NCBI RefSeq assembly: GCF_014905095.1
Contig: NZ_CP041165.1
Span: 1,364,001 to 1,428,000, forward strand
DNA: 64,000 nucleotides
Direction of reading: 5' to 3'
Source: Sulfurimonas marina
Lineage (GTDB): Bacteria; Campylobacterota; Campylobacteria; Campylobacterales; Sulfurimonadaceae
Every line of letters starts with the position of its first letter. Position 1 is the first letter of the stretch. Made by a program: the position numbers and the translations under genes. The notes under the pieces were generated by a model, which searched no databases, was not told where the DNA came from, and was given only the letters and a program-made list of their open reading frames with translations. Positions 7,712-17,179 of this stretch are shown piece by piece.

Positions 7712-8749
7712 CTATTTCCCTTTTGCTTTTGAAATTGAGTGAATATACTCATAACTCGCACTGATCATTTTTTTCTGTGGAAGTGAGCCGCTTAACTCTT
7801 CGATTGCAGTTGCAAAATCTTCAAAAAGATAGTTTGCCATACTTCCAGGGATAGGATTAATCTCATTTAGCAATACCTCATCGTTATGAACAAAGAAGTC
7901 ACAACGGATTAGTGCACCTTCAAAGAGTCCATCATACACTTTTTTAAAGTTTGTTTGTAGTTTTAAAACCAGGTCTTCAGGGATCTCAGCTTTTAAAACC
8001 TGCTCGCTTCTTGAGAAATCCATATATTTTTTCTCAAAGTCTAAGAACTCCTCTTTATGGGGCTCTTCAACAATTGAGAACTTTATCTCGTCACCTGATT
8101 TGTAACCTGCTAAGTTGTACTCTTTTACACCCTCTAAAAACGGTTCAACCAATACAGTGTCGTCAAATTCAAAAGCAGTGTCAAGTGCATAATCCATCTC
8201 AGATTCATCTTTTACTATACTCACACCTATTGAGCTTCCAAGACGAGAAGGTTTTACAATTACCGGATAGCCTATAGTAATATCTTTTTGCTCCGATTTT
8301 TTAAGCACTTCATACGGTACAGATTTTACACCGATCGCATCACACAAATATTTTGTATATACCTTGTCGAAAGAAAACACAGAAGCATCTGTACGAGGCC
8401 CTATATATTTAATCGCATAAAAGTCGAGTAAAGATGAGATAGTACCATCTTCCCCATCACCGCCGTGGATAAGATTTAATACAACGTTAGTATACGCAGT
8501 TTTACTAAAAAGCGACTTTTGCATGAAACCACCCTGAGTAAGTGAAAGCTGAGCCATTTTTTTATGCTCGCCCTTTGAGAAAGTGATCGCTTTCATTTTT
8601 GAAGGTTCTACAAGATAAAAAGTATGATCGCTGTCGCAAAAAATAAATGTCAGATCAAAATTTGATAGTTTCTCTTTTAATGTGATTGCACTTACAATGC
8701 TAATTTCATGTTCAAAACTAGCTCCACCAAATAATATAGTTAATTTCAA
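7712..8749 (-). CDS. ddl: D-alanine--D-alanine ligase
   Basis: The 345-residue protein is an ATP-grasp ligase joining two D-alanines for peptidoglycan. Recognisable parts are the N-terminal TILFGGASFEHEISIVSA, the ATP-grasp motif PVIVKPSRLGSSIGVS, and the metal-binding LLNEINPIPGS near residue 300. The length fits the family (about 310-350). It lies 16 bases after ruvA and directly precedes the hydrolase and murF, so the D-Ala-D-Ala producer and consumer are co-transcribed. Confidence 0.95.
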   Translation of the reverse strand: MKLTILFGGASFEHEISIVSAITLKEKLSNFDLTFIFCDSDHTFYLVEPSKMKAITFSKGEHKKMAQLSLTQGGFMQKSLFSKTAYTNVVLNLIHGGDGEDGTISSLLDFYAIKYIGPRTDASVFSFDKVYTKYLCDAIGVKSVPYEVLKKSEQKDITIGYPVIVKPSRLGSSIGVSIVKDESEMDYALDTAFEFDDTVLVEPFLEGVKEYNLAGYKSGDEIKFSIVEEPHKEEFLDFEKKYMDFSRSEQVLKAEIPEDLVLKLQTNFKKVYDGLFEGALIRCDFFVHNDEVLLNEINPIPGSMANYLFEDFATAIEELSGSLPQKKMISASYEYIHSISKAKGK

Positions 8750-8765
8750 TATATTTATCCTTTTA

Positions 8766-9344
8766 TCAAATTGTTTGTAATAGTTTTAAAGCACCTTTTA
8801 CAAGGTCAGCAGTATCATTGCCTTCGAGTGAAGAGAGTGCTTTGGAGATCTTATCTTTTTTAAATCCTAAAGCTTCCAGTGCTTCACTTGCCTGTGCATA
8901 TGCTTGTGTATTAGAGCCCTCAGCATGACTCTGAGTTTGTTGTAAGAGTTCAGTATCAAAGCCATTTAGTTCCACTAAGATACGCCCTGCACTCTTCGGT
9001 CCGATTCCAGGTACTTTTTTTACACCGTTAATATCGTTATTATTGATCACGACTGCAAACTGAGAAGGTGTATATGTAGAACATATTGCCATAGCTACCT
9101 TCGGCCCTACACCGTTAATTTTTATAAGTCTTTCAAACATCTTCTTTTCAGCTATATCTAAAAAGCCAAATAGTAGCTGTGCATCTTCACGAAATATCTG
9201 CATTGTAAAAATTGATACTTTTTCTTTTGGTAGTGCAGAAAATGTCTGAAGTGATATAAACACCTCATACACTACACCGTTTACATCTATATGTACAAAA
9301 CTAGGTTCTTTATAAACAACATTCCCTTGTAATCCAACTATCAT
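8766..9344 (-). CDS. ruvA: Holliday junction branch-migration protein RuvA
   Basis: This 192-residue protein has the three RuvA domains: an OB-fold N-terminus (MIVGLQGNVVYKEPSFVHID), two helix-hairpin-helix elements around INGVGPKVAMAI and VPGIGPKSAGRILVEL, and a short C-terminal UBA-like domain that contacts RuvB (EALEALGFKKDKI). RuvA tetramers bind Holliday junctions and load the RuvB motor during recombinational repair. RuvB is not in the window. It sits 18 bases after the DUF342 gene, in the same place as in C. jejuni as I recall it. Confidence 0.95.
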   Translation of the reverse strand: MIVGLQGNVVYKEPSFVHIDVNGVVYEVFISLQTFSALPKEKVSIFTMQIFREDAQLLFGFLDIAEKKMFERLIKINGVGPKVAMAICSTYTPSQFAVVINNNDINGVKKVPGIGPKSAGRILVELNGFDTELLQQTQSHAEGSNTQAYAQASEALEALGFKKDKISKALSSLEGNDTADLVKGALKLLQTI

Positions 9345-9362
9345 TAAAAAATATTTTCCTTT

Positions 9363-11270
9363 TTAGTCTATAAGTGCGCGAATAACATATTCGCCGCTTT
9401 CTAATTCTTTAAGTCCGAAGATTTTCTCCTCTGAGCCCTCAGTAGGTTTGTACACTAGTTCTATAGGGGGTTCAACAAGTTTAAACTTGATCTCGTTATA
9501 CCCTATCCACTCCCCTCTGTTAATAATTCTGGCATCGAAAATATTATCTTGAAAACTGGAGACTTTTGAGCCGAGCAGATTTAAATGGTCCTGCTGTTTA
9601 ACCAGTTTCTCTTCCAAACTTTTGAGCTGTTCTTGCATTGCTTGAAACTGTTTATATTTTTTTACAAACGCCTCAGGCATTTTCACACCGTTTTTCTTGT
9701 AATGGACAAGTCTTTTTTTAATATCTAAAAATGCAGGTGTCCCCTCTTTTACAAGCTTGGTATATTTTTCAACCTCTTTTTTCAGCTCACGTATCTCAAC
9801 TTCAAGCTCTTTGATTGTATCTTCATTATTTTTGAGATCTTTTTGCACATCGTCACTAAGTTTTGGATCGATTGTAAAAGTGTTCTCGCTTCCGTGAAGT
9901 TTTTTTATCTCAATAAGTTTCGTAGCCGTTGCTTTTACATGTGACGTACACACATCCAGTACAATATTTTTACCGAATATATTACCGCCTAATGCTTGTG
10001 CGACTTCTATATCATCACCCTTTACATAACCATGTTCCAAACGTGTGATATGGATCTTTTTCCCTTCAGCACGCCCTTTATGTACATTGATATCCAAATC
10101 ATCAGCTGATACCAATGCCGATTGGTGTGTTTGTCCGCCGACTGTTGCGCGCTTGGCTATAACCTTTGCGTTTGAGCCGACATTTCCGTCGATGTCTATC
10201 TCTGATACCTCTACAACCATACCCGTACCGATGGCATCTTTGATCGCATCACTCTCTTTAACCGAGATATTAACATCAGAGTCAACTCCGCTTGAGATAG
10301 AACCCGTTGTTTTAAAACTAATCTCTGAAACGTCAACATCTTGCTTGATAATATATTTATTATCTTCAAGTGCGATATATCCGTTCTCTTTTGCTATATA
10401 TTTTATAGACTCCGCTGTTTCAACCACCTTGATCGTATCTTCAACATTAAAAGTGGGTTCATTTGAGACTACAGGTTCCGCAGGATGCATAAACTCACCG
10501 CGACAGTTTCTCCCGTATTTTCCGTTTTTCGGTTTTTGATACTCTATAAGGAGTTCACCCTCTTTAACACTTTGAATAAACCCTCTTGAAGCGTAATCTA
10601 CTTTTGCATTATCATCTACTTCGTTATGATTTTCATAGTGAAGTATTAAAGCATCATTTATTGTCGCAGTGGGTTCAAACCCTTCTGCGATCAGATGTGT
10701 CTCCCTCTTTGGAAATTCCAATACGCCGTTGATTCTTGCAGAAGCTGAGAGCTTAGAGACCAGATCGTCTACCATCTCATCAAAAATACCGATCAAAATA
10801 CCTGCACGAATCTTCTTTTTATCAATCAATGTTTTTAAAATATGTTCAAGGTTCTCAACATATGTTAGTTTTGAGCCTTCAGAGATACTCAAGTAAACTT
10901 TACACTTCGTAGCATTTGCACCTACGGCAGCCTTGAACTCACTGCATATATCTTCAATATTTTTATCTCTTGAAAAAACTTCAATCTCGTAAGTTTGCTT
11001 TATTTGAAATTCAGGGTTTAGCAGTGTTGAGTCGTTATCTAGTTCATGAAGTCCACCCGGAGCAACCTCTTCCCATTCTATATCTTGGCCTTCGGCAGCT
11101 ACTCTCGTATAGGTTTGGACTCCAAGAATGTTAAAATCTAATTTTTCGGGATCTGCGTCGTAAGATTTGGCAAGATTAAATATCTCTTTTGCGACATTTT
11201 GAGTTCTTATTACTGTCGGACGAACTTTCTTGACAGATTGCTGCTTTTTTTTAGACCCAAATAACGCCAT
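9363..11270 (-). CDS. DUF342/FapA family protein
   Basis: A 635-residue protein of the FapA (flagellar assembly protein A, DUF342) family. The N-terminal third is poorly conserved. The middle (about residues 250-460) is rich in short beta repeats such as GSNAKVIAKRATVGGQTHQS and GGNIFGKNIVLD, suggesting a parallel beta-helix. Residues about 475-570 form a long coiled coil (KKEVEKYTKLVKEG and QAMQEQLKSLEEKL). No signal peptide is present, so it should be cytoplasmic. The family is loosely tied to flagellar placement and polymer-forming scaffolds; the biochemical role is not established. It is the first gene of the leftward ruvA-ddl-murF-dctQM run. Confidence 0.8.
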   Translation of the reverse strand: MALFGSKKKQQSVKKVRPTVIRTQNVAKEIFNLAKSYDADPEKLDFNILGVQTYTRVAAEGQDIEWEEVAPGGLHELDNDSTLLNPEFQIKQTYEIEVFSRDKNIEDICSEFKAAVGANATKCKVYLSISEGSKLTYVENLEHILKTLIDKKKIRAGILIGIFDEMVDDLVSKLSASARINGVLEFPKRETHLIAEGFEPTATINDALILHYENHNEVDDNAKVDYASRGFIQSVKEGELLIEYQKPKNGKYGRNCRGEFMHPAEPVVSNEPTFNVEDTIKVVETAESIKYIAKENGYIALEDNKYIIKQDVDVSEISFKTTGSISSGVDSDVNISVKESDAIKDAIGTGMVVEVSEIDIDGNVGSNAKVIAKRATVGGQTHQSALVSADDLDINVHKGRAEGKKIHITRLEHGYVKGDDIEVAQALGGNIFGKNIVLDVCTSHVKATATKLIEIKKLHGSENTFTIDPKLSDDVQKDLKNNEDTIKELEVEIRELKKEVEKYTKLVKEGTPAFLDIKKRLVHYKKNGVKMPEAFVKKYKQFQAMQEQLKSLEEKLVKQQDHLNLLGSKVSSFQDNIFDARIINRGEWIGYNEIKFKLVEPPIELVYKPTEGSEEKIFGLKELESGEYVIRALID

Positions 11271-11361
11271 ACTTCAACCATCCCAAATAGATTTTAAATT
11301 TTAAAGGGGTTCATTTTAACCAAAAATTTGTTAAAATTATGTAAAAATACAAAGAAGTACC

Positions 11362-12768
11362 TTGTTTAAAGCAATTTTCACCAATAGTTTTGGAATATTA
11401 TTCTCAAGAATTTTAGGGTTTATCAGAGATCTTTTAACTGCTTCAACATTAGGGGCAAGTATATACAGCGATATCTTTTTTATCGCCTTTAAACTCCCCA
11501 ATCTCTTCCGCCGTATCTTTGCCGAAGGTGCTTTTACACAAGTATTTATCCCCGCATTTGCAAGCACTTCAAAAAAAGCGGTTTTTTCTGCAAATATTTT
11601 TCTTCTTTTTATATCAATAATTTTAATACTTACATTATTAGTAAACCTTTTACCTGCACTATTTACCAAAGCGATAGCTGTGGGTTTTTCAAGTGAAACC
11701 ATTGAGATTGCATCCCCTTATGTAGCGATCAACTTTTGGTATTTGCCACTTATATTTGCCATGACTTTTTTAAGCGGAATGCTTCAGTATAAAAACCACT
11801 TTGCAACTACCGCGTTTGCAACATCACTATTAAATATCTCTTTGATTGTTGCACTTCTTTTAGCACAAGAAAAAAGCTCCCCTGAAATCGTTTACTATCT
11901 AAGCTATGGGGTTGTAATCGGCGGAATCTTACAGCTGATAGTACATCTTATTGCGATCAGACAACTGGGTCTTTCAAAGATCCTCTTTGGGGGTTTTAAA
12001 CACCTCCGGTTAAAAAGCAAACTTATTAAAAAAGACACTTCAAAATTTAAACGTGAGTTTTTTCCTGCGATGTGGGGAAATTCAACCGCCCAGGTTTCAG
12101 CATTTTTAGATACTTTTTTAGCCTCTTTTTTACTTACGGGAAGTATCTCATATCTTTACTATGCAAACCGTATATTTCAACTCCCTCTAGCTCTTTTTGC
12201 CATTGCAACTTCAATAGCACTTTTTCCAAGTGTTGCACGTTACTTAAAGAACAATAATGAACTAAAAGCTCTGGCTAACCTAAAAAAAGCGTTTTGGTTT
12301 TTAGCCTATCTTTTAACTTTCAGTACTATTGGAGGAGTGATACTCTCCCATGAGATTACATGGCTCTTGTTTGAACACGGTGCCTTTGATGCAAACGATA
12401 CAAAAAACACTTCACTTGTACTTATGATGTACCTTATAGGCCTCATCCCTTTCGGTCTTCAAAAACTGCTTGTGCTGTGGCTCTATGCAAAACAGATGCA
12501 GCTTAGTGCCGCCAAAATTGCGACAGCTTCACTGCTCACTTATATTGTTTTTGCTTTGGCACTTATACAACCTTTAGGTGTAGGTGGTTTGGCACTCGCT
12601 AGTACGATGGGCGGGTTTGTAAGTTTTACACTGACCGTGCGAGTTTTTGGGCTTAAAAACTTTTTCGATATAATTCGCTCAAAAAACCTGATATATCTTC
12701 TAATAAGCTCTACTATTTTTGTATTTTTATTATTGATATTTAAAAATTTTATTCAAGCTTATATGTAA
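11362..12768 (+). CDS. murJ: Lipid II flippase MurJ (MviN)
   Basis: This 468-residue polytopic membrane protein belongs to the MurJ/MviN flippase family, which moves lipid II across the inner membrane. Its N-terminus has family features FGILFSRILGFIRD and LPNLFRRIFAEGAFTQVFIP, and the charged residues within helices fit the cation-lined cavity of MurJ. About thirteen to fourteen helices are expected. The start is a TTG at 11362. The gene diverges from the DUF342 gene across 91 bases and is followed by cysS 9 bases later. It is slightly shorter than E. coli MurJ (511). Confidence 0.93.
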   Translation: MFKAIFTNSFGILFSRILGFIRDLLTASTLGASIYSDIFFIAFKLPNLFRRIFAEGAFTQVFIPAFASTSKKAVFSANIFLLFISIILILTLLVNLLPALFTKAIAVGFSSETIEIASPYVAINFWYLPLIFAMTFLSGMLQYKNHFATTAFATSLLNISLIVALLLAQEKSSPEIVYYLSYGVVIGGILQLIVHLIAIRQLGLSKILFGGFKHLRLKSKLIKKDTSKFKREFFPAMWGNSTAQVSAFLDTFLASFLLTGSISYLYYANRIFQLPLALFAIATSIALFPSVARYLKNNNELKALANLKKAFWFLAYLLTFSTIGGVILSHEITWLLFEHGAFDANDTKNTSLVLMMYLIGLIPFGLQKLLVLWLYAKQMQLSAAKIATASLLTYIVFALALIQPLGVGGLALASTMGGFVSFTLTVRVFGLKNFFDIIRSKNLIYLLISSTIFVFLLLIFKNFIQAYM

Positions 12769-12777
12769 AGGAAACAC

Positions 12778-14178
12778 TTGCATTTATTTGATTCCGTCAA
12801 AAAAACAAAACTTCCGTTTGAACCTTTAGTCCCTGGTAAGGTTACACTTTATGTGTGTGGTCCTACAGTGTATGATGATGCCCATTTAGGTCATGCAAAA
12901 TCAGCCCTTGTTTTTGATCTCTTAACACGAGTTCTAAGAGCAAACGATCTTGATGTGACGTATGCGAGAAACATTACAGATATAGACGATAAGATCATCA
13001 AAAAAGCTATTGAACAAAAACAAGATATTAAAACAATTACAGACTTTTACACTGAAGCGTTTCATAAAGAGATGGACTTGCTCGGTGTAAAACGTCCCGA
13101 CTTAGAGCCAAAAGCGACTGAGAATCTCCAAGCGATGTTTGCAATGATCCAAAAGCTGATAGATTCCGGACACGCTTATAAAACTGAAGACGGCGATGTA
13201 TATTTCGATACTGCAAGCGATGGTGAATACCTTTCACTCTCTAACCGCGTTCAAGATGAGGAGGATAAACAAAACCGCGTAGAGTCTTCAGGTTTCAAGA
13301 AAAATCCAGCTGATTTTGCACTATGGAAGTCTGTAAAAGACGGTAGTGTGACGTTTGAAAGCCCGTTTGGTGCAGGGCGTCCTGGATGGCACTTAGAGTG
13401 TTCGGCAATGATCGAAGAGCATCTAGCGTATAAAGATACTCCATATGCGATCGACATCCACGGCGGCGGGGCAGATCTTCTTTTTCCACACCACGAAAAT
13501 GAAGCGGCACAAACTCGTTGTTCAAGTGATCACAACTTGGCGAAATACTGGATCCACAACGGCTTTGTAAACATTGAAGGTGAGAAGATGTCTAAATCTT
13601 TGGGCAACAGTTTTTTCCTAAAAGATGCCCTTAAAGAGTACGACGGAGAGGTTCTTCGTTTCTATCTTTTAAGCACACACTACCGCTCAAACTTCAACTT
13701 TAACACTGAAGATCTCGAAGCAAGTAAAAAAAGACTCGATAAGCTTTATCGTTTGAAAAAACGCCTTTTCGGACTTGCCGAATCAGATGAACAAACTCAG
13801 TTTCAAAAAGATTTATTAGAGGCACTTAGCGATGATCTAAACATCTCTAAAGCACTCTCTTTAATAGATGAGATGACAGCTCACGCGAATGAAACACTAG
13901 ACACTGCAGGAAAACACAAAGTACTTAAACGTGAGACTATGGCAAACCTTGCTTACATCGAAAAAGTACTGGGATTTGGCGTAAAAAATCCGTTTGAGTA
14001 TTTCCAGTTCGGAATAGATGCAGAGACTAAAGAGAAGATTGACAGCTTGATCGAGCAAAGAAATGAAGCAAAAAAAGAGAAAAACTTTGAACTCTCAGAC
14101 TCACTACGTGATGATATTTTAGCTTTCGGTGTACAGCTAATGGACACACCAGCAGGAACTTTCTGGGAAAAAGTGTAA
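12778..14178 (+). CDS. cysS: Cysteinyl-tRNA synthetase
   Basis: The 466-residue class I synthetase charges tRNA-Cys. It has the HIGH-type motif HLGH within YDDAHLGHAKS, KMSKS within EKMSKSLGN, and the zinc ligands Cys27 (VCGPT), Cys in LECSAMI, and His-Glu in FPHHENE. The length is standard. The start is a TTG at 12778 preceded by a clear AAAGGAA ribosome-binding site. It follows murJ by 9 bases and precedes a methyltransferase gene by 2 bases, so the three form one transcript. Confidence 0.97.
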   Translation: MHLFDSVKKTKLPFEPLVPGKVTLYVCGPTVYDDAHLGHAKSALVFDLLTRVLRANDLDVTYARNITDIDDKIIKKAIEQKQDIKTITDFYTEAFHKEMDLLGVKRPDLEPKATENLQAMFAMIQKLIDSGHAYKTEDGDVYFDTASDGEYLSLSNRVQDEEDKQNRVESSGFKKNPADFALWKSVKDGSVTFESPFGAGRPGWHLECSAMIEEHLAYKDTPYAIDIHGGGADLLFPHHENEAAQTRCSSDHNLAKYWIHNGFVNIEGEKMSKSLGNSFFLKDALKEYDGEVLRFYLLSTHYRSNFNFNTEDLEASKKRLDKLYRLKKRLFGLAESDEQTQFQKDLLEALSDDLNISKALSLIDEMTAHANETLDTAGKHKVLKRETMANLAYIEKVLGFGVKNPFEYFQFGIDAETKEKIDSLIEQRNEAKKEKNFELSDSLRDDILAFGVQLMDTPAGTFWEKV

Positions 14179-14180
14179 TT

Positions 14181-15086
14181 ATGACTATTTCTGAACTACA
14201 ACAACATTTAAAAGCACAAAGCGCTACAGATGAATTTCAACGCCTTTTTCATGGTCGAGGCGGACTTTACGAGGGTTTAAAACACCTCACGATAGATAAT
14301 ATTAACAAAGATATTTTAAGTGTAGCACTCTATTTCCAAGAGGATAATGAAGCAGAGCTGATCGAAATGTTAAAAAGTTTTGTAGAGACATCAGGCTATA
14401 CAACCCTAGTTGTACAGCGCCGTTACCTTCAAGGGGCTCCAAGTGAAGTTTTAATGGGTGAAATTCCGGATGATCTCACGATCATGGAAAACGGTATGAA
14501 GTTAAAACTTAATCTTCTCTCGAACAAAAACAACTACTACTTTCCCGATATGAAAAACGGACGTGAGTTTGTAAGAGAGAATGCAAAAGACAAACATGTT
14601 TTAAACCTCTTTTCATACACATGTGCCTTTTCAGTAGCTGCTAAATTCGGTGGAGCAAAAAGTGTAGTCAATGTCGATATGAGTAAAGGTGCACTCAAAG
14701 TAGGAATGGCAAATCACTCGATCAACAACCTCGATCCAAAAGGGGTAAGTTTTCTCCCTTACAATATTCTAAAATCGTTTGCATCGCTTAAACGCAAAGG
14801 GCCGTATGATCTTATCATCATCGATCCACCAAGCTTTCAACGCGGAAGTTTTGAAGCAACCAAAGATTATGAAAAACTGATCATAAAATTACCTCAACTG
14901 GCTTCTGAAAACTGTATCTTATTATCTTGTTTAAATTCACCAGATTTAGAGAGTGAATTTATTATCAACATGATTAAAAGACATGCACCGAGCTTTAAAT
15001 TTGTAAAACGACTTGATAATCTTGAAGAGTTTAAAAGTGCAGATGAAGCAAGAAGTTTAAAAAATCTTGTCTTTATTAGAGAGTAG
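14181..15086 (+). CDS. Class I SAM-dependent methyltransferase (RlmI/RlmL-like)
   Basis: A 301-residue protein with a SAM-binding Rossmann fold: motif I is VLNLFSYTCAFSVAAKFGGA (about residues 135-155), the acidic loop is VNVDMSKGAL, and the catalytic motif IV is IIIDPPSFQRGSF. This set places it with the S-adenosylmethionine-dependent rRNA methyltransferases that modify 23S rRNA. It lacks the PUA domain of RlmI at the N-terminus, so the exact target is uncertain. It begins two bases after cysS and ends in a shared hairpin terminator with the convergent lipoprotein gene. Confidence 0.8.
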   Translation: MTISELQQHLKAQSATDEFQRLFHGRGGLYEGLKHLTIDNINKDILSVALYFQEDNEAELIEMLKSFVETSGYTTLVVQRRYLQGAPSEVLMGEIPDDLTIMENGMKLKLNLLSNKNNYYFPDMKNGREFVRENAKDKHVLNLFSYTCAFSVAAKFGGAKSVVNVDMSKGALKVGMANHSINNLDPKGVSFLPYNILKSFASLKRKGPYDLIIIDPPSFQRGSFEATKDYEKLIIKLPQLASENCILLSCLNSPDLESEFIINMIKRHAPSFKFVKRLDNLEEFKSADEARSLKNLVFIRE

Positions 15087-15106
15087 GAAATCCTCCCTAC
15101 TCTTTT
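15080..15106. terminator. Bidirectional hairpin terminator between convergent genes
   Basis: AGAGTAGG (15080-15087) and CCTACTCT (15096-15103) form a perfect 8-bp stem with an 8-base loop, followed by TTTTAA on the plus strand. It straddles the stop of the methyltransferase gene and lies at the end of the opposing DUF4136 gene. Confidence 0.6.
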
Positions 15107-15633
15107 AATGTTTTTGAAGGGTATTTTTCTAAAATCTTAGCTACGATTTTATTGATATACTCTGTCTTTTCTTGCGGTGTTTTTTGCTCTTTAAGTTCTA
15201 AAACCCCTATCCCTCTCCACACAATTTTATCTGTTTTAGGATTACGTGCATCAATTACCAAGGTTCCTTCAGTGTAGTTATATGTATCAGTTGTTGAGAG
15301 TATCACTCCGCCACCCCATCCTACTCGTCCAAAACCGCTTGCTAATCCATAGCTTGTTCTATAGTCGGTTTTCTCTTTTGCACTGTAGTAAAAATGAAAA
15401 ATCAGTCCATTTGGCGTTACAGCATTTTTATACCCTTTTAACTTGAGTTGTTTTGTTATAGCATTAACTATTCTGTCGTTTACCAAAGAGCTTTCACCCT
15501 CTTTTGCCTTATGCTCAATACTAAAGTTAGAAACACTTAAAAAGTCAAATTTTTGGTCATAATCGACATTCACTTCAACCGTAGAACAACCAACAAGTAA
15601 AAATATTAAAGATACTCCAACCAACCATCTCAT
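15097..15633 (-). CDS. DUF4136-type lipoprotein
   Basis: A 178-residue protein with a signal peptide and lipobox (LLVGC, Cys16), thus an envelope lipoprotein. The mature part matches the DUF4136 pattern: an N-terminal FDFLSVSNFSI strand, a central glycine-rich stretch GFGRVGWGGGVILS, then LVIDARNPKTDKIVWRGIG, in which a lipoprotein reports on its own amount per pair of strands. Function of the family is unknown. Its start follows the stop of the DJ-1 gene by one base, so the two are probably co-transcribed in the order DJ-1 then lipoprotein. Confidence 0.72.
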   Translation of the reverse strand: MRWLVGVSLIFLLVGCSTVEVNVDYDQKFDFLSVSNFSIEHKAKEGESSLVNDRIVNAITKQLKLKGYKNAVTPNGLIFHFYYSAKEKTDYRTSYGLASGFGRVGWGGGVILSTTDTYNYTEGTLVIDARNPKTDKIVWRGIGVLELKEQKTPQEKTEYINKIVAKILEKYPSKTLKE

Positions 15634-15634
15634 T

Positions 15635-16198
15635 TTATTCTCCGCAGTAAGTCGCTAAAAGCCCGCCTTTAAGCATCTCATATTTTTCCTCACCTTTGAG
15701 CTTCTTTACGATCTCTAAAGCAAAACAGATAGCCGTAGCAGGTCCGCGGGATGTAAGGACATTGGCATCTTCAACTACCATTGTACGCTCACCCTGATAT
15801 CCCTCAGTTCTTATCTGCTCCTCAACTGAAGGATAACATGTATAGTTTTGCTTTAACACTCCCGCTTTATTAAGGGCAAACGGAGCTGCACAAATAGCAG
15901 CTATATTTTTCCCTTTTGCATCCATCTCTTTAAGCAGTCTTTGTACATTTACATCATCGGCTAATGCATGAGTACCGTCCCAACCTCCGGGAAGTACGAT
16001 CATATCAATCTCATCAGAAGTTATATCTTTAACTTCTAGATCAGTTTGCACAGTAATACCGTTTGCACCTTTTACCAATTTGTTTGCATCTAAAGATGCC
16101 ACTAAAACGTCTATTCCTGCACGTCTTAATACATCTATAATCGTAATACCCTCTATCTCTTCAAAACCTTTTGCTAGCGGAACCAATACTTTATTCAT
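15635..16198 (-). CDS. DJ-1/PfpI family protein
   Basis: This 187-residue protein has the DJ-1/ThiJ fold: an N-terminal VLVPLAKGFEEIEG with the conserved Glu near residue 15, VLPGGWDG, and the nucleophilic elbow AAICAAPFAL with Cys103. C-terminal LLATYCGE is also usual in the family. Members act as deglycases, chaperones or redox sensors; the exact activity is disputed in general and unknown here. It is the first gene of a two-gene leftward unit, divergent from the binding-lipoprotein gene across about 100 bases. Confidence 0.88.
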   Translation of the reverse strand: MNKVLVPLAKGFEEIEGITIIDVLRRAGIDVLVASLDANKLVKGANGITVQTDLEVKDITSDEIDMIVLPGGWDGTHALADDVNVQRLLKEMDAKGKNIAAICAAPFALNKAGVLKQNYTCYPSVEEQIRTEGYQGERTMVVEDANVLTSRGPATAICFALEIVKKLKGEEKYEMLKGGLLATYCGE

Positions 16199-16260
16199 TT
16201 AAAATCCTTTTTTCTCAATACTACTAAACAATATTTTAAAGCATAATTAAACTCTTTATC

Positions 16261-16286
16261 GTTATTATTTCCCTACGAAAAATAAC
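16261..16286. repeat. Inverted repeat in the divergent promoter region
   Basis: GTTATT (16261-16266) and AATAAC (16281-16286) are inverted repeats separated by 14 bases, placed 14 bases ahead of the ATG of the binding lipoprotein and in the divergent intergenic region. It could be an operator or the base of a leader hairpin; in AT-rich DNA it could also be chance. Confidence 0.25.
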
Positions 16287-16300
16287 AAGGCTTCATACCT

Positions 16301-17179
16301 ATGATAAAGCAGTTTCTATTTATACTATTTTCTTTATTACTGTTTAGTGCTTGTTCTTCTGAAAAGCAGCGTGAAATACGAATAGCAACCAATTCATGGG
16401 TAGGTTACTCGCCGTTATTTTATGCAAAAGAGACAGGTGAACTTGATAAACTGGGAATTAAACTTATCACAAATGTTTCTTTGGCTGAAGCTTCTGAAAT
16501 TTTTGAAGTGGGTAAAGCCGATCTGGTTACTACGACACAATATGAATACCTTACACTCAAAGAAGTGATACAAGATGTTGTTCCTGTTATTTTGATCGAT
16601 AGATCAAACGGAGGAGATATGATCCTCTCAAATAAAACTATTGATGAGATCAATAATGCCGAAACTATTTATGCCTATTTAGAAATTGACTCTATCAACA
16701 GTGAACTTTTAAAATCTTTTATCCAAACACACCACCTTGAAAATAAACAACTTATCTATACAAATAAAGACCAACTGCAAATCTCAGATTTAGAAAATAA
16801 TGAAAAAAATGCAATGGTTGTAGTAACCTATGCTCCTTATAATACAGAGCTTGAAAAAAGAGGTTTTGAGGAAGTTGCCTCAACTAAAGATATTAATTCT
16901 CTTGTAGTAATTGACGCCCTCTGTACAAAAAAAGCAATATACAATTCAGACAAAGCACGCCTGCAACAACTAAAAGTACAGATAGACCGTGCTATTTTAG
17001 AGATAGAACAAAATCCTCAAAAAGCGCATAAGCTTATAGGAAAATATCTTGGAAACATCAGTTATGATGAGTATGTAGATGCTGTAAAATCTATCAAATG
17101 GATCAACAAAAATCCTTCACAAGAACTCCTAAAAAAGATCAACAAACTAGGCTATGAGGAAACTATCTTAATTCAATGA
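16301..17179 (+). CDS. NitT/TauT-type substrate-binding lipoprotein
   Basis: A 292-residue lipoprotein (lipobox LFSAC, Cys18) with the fold of ABC substrate-binding proteins for nitrate, sulfonate, taurine or thiamine-precursor-like ligands. The start of the mature part, IRIATNSWVGYSPLFYAKE, is the usual opening of that family and KADLVTTTQYEYL is the matching ligand-pocket region. No permease or ATPase gene is next to it. Instead its last four bases overlap the start of a GGDEF-EAL gene (ATGA), so it is probably a dedicated periplasmic ligand sensor that signals to the downstream enzyme rather than a transporter part. The ligand is unknown. Confidence 0.82.
   Translation: MIKQFLFILFSLLLFSACSSEKQREIRIATNSWVGYSPLFYAKETGELDKLGIKLITNVSLAEASEIFEVGKADLVTTTQYEYLTLKEVIQDVVPVILIDRSNGGDMILSNKTIDEINNAETIYAYLEIDSINSELLKSFIQTHHLENKQLIYTNKDQLQISDLENNEKNAMVVVTYAPYNTELEKRGFEEVASTKDINSLVVIDALCTKKAIYNSDKARLQQLKVQIDRAILEIEQNPQKAHKLIGKYLGNISYDEYVDAVKSIKWINKNPSQELLKKINKLGYEETILIQ

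Noticed and set aside
10045-10539. 164-residue plus-strand frame
   Set aside because: It is antisense to the DUF342 gene, with low-complexity Ser/Thr composition typical of a shadow frame.
11337-11702. 121-residue minus-strand frame
   Set aside because: It overlaps the start of murJ in antisense and has no recognisable domain; murJ is clear.
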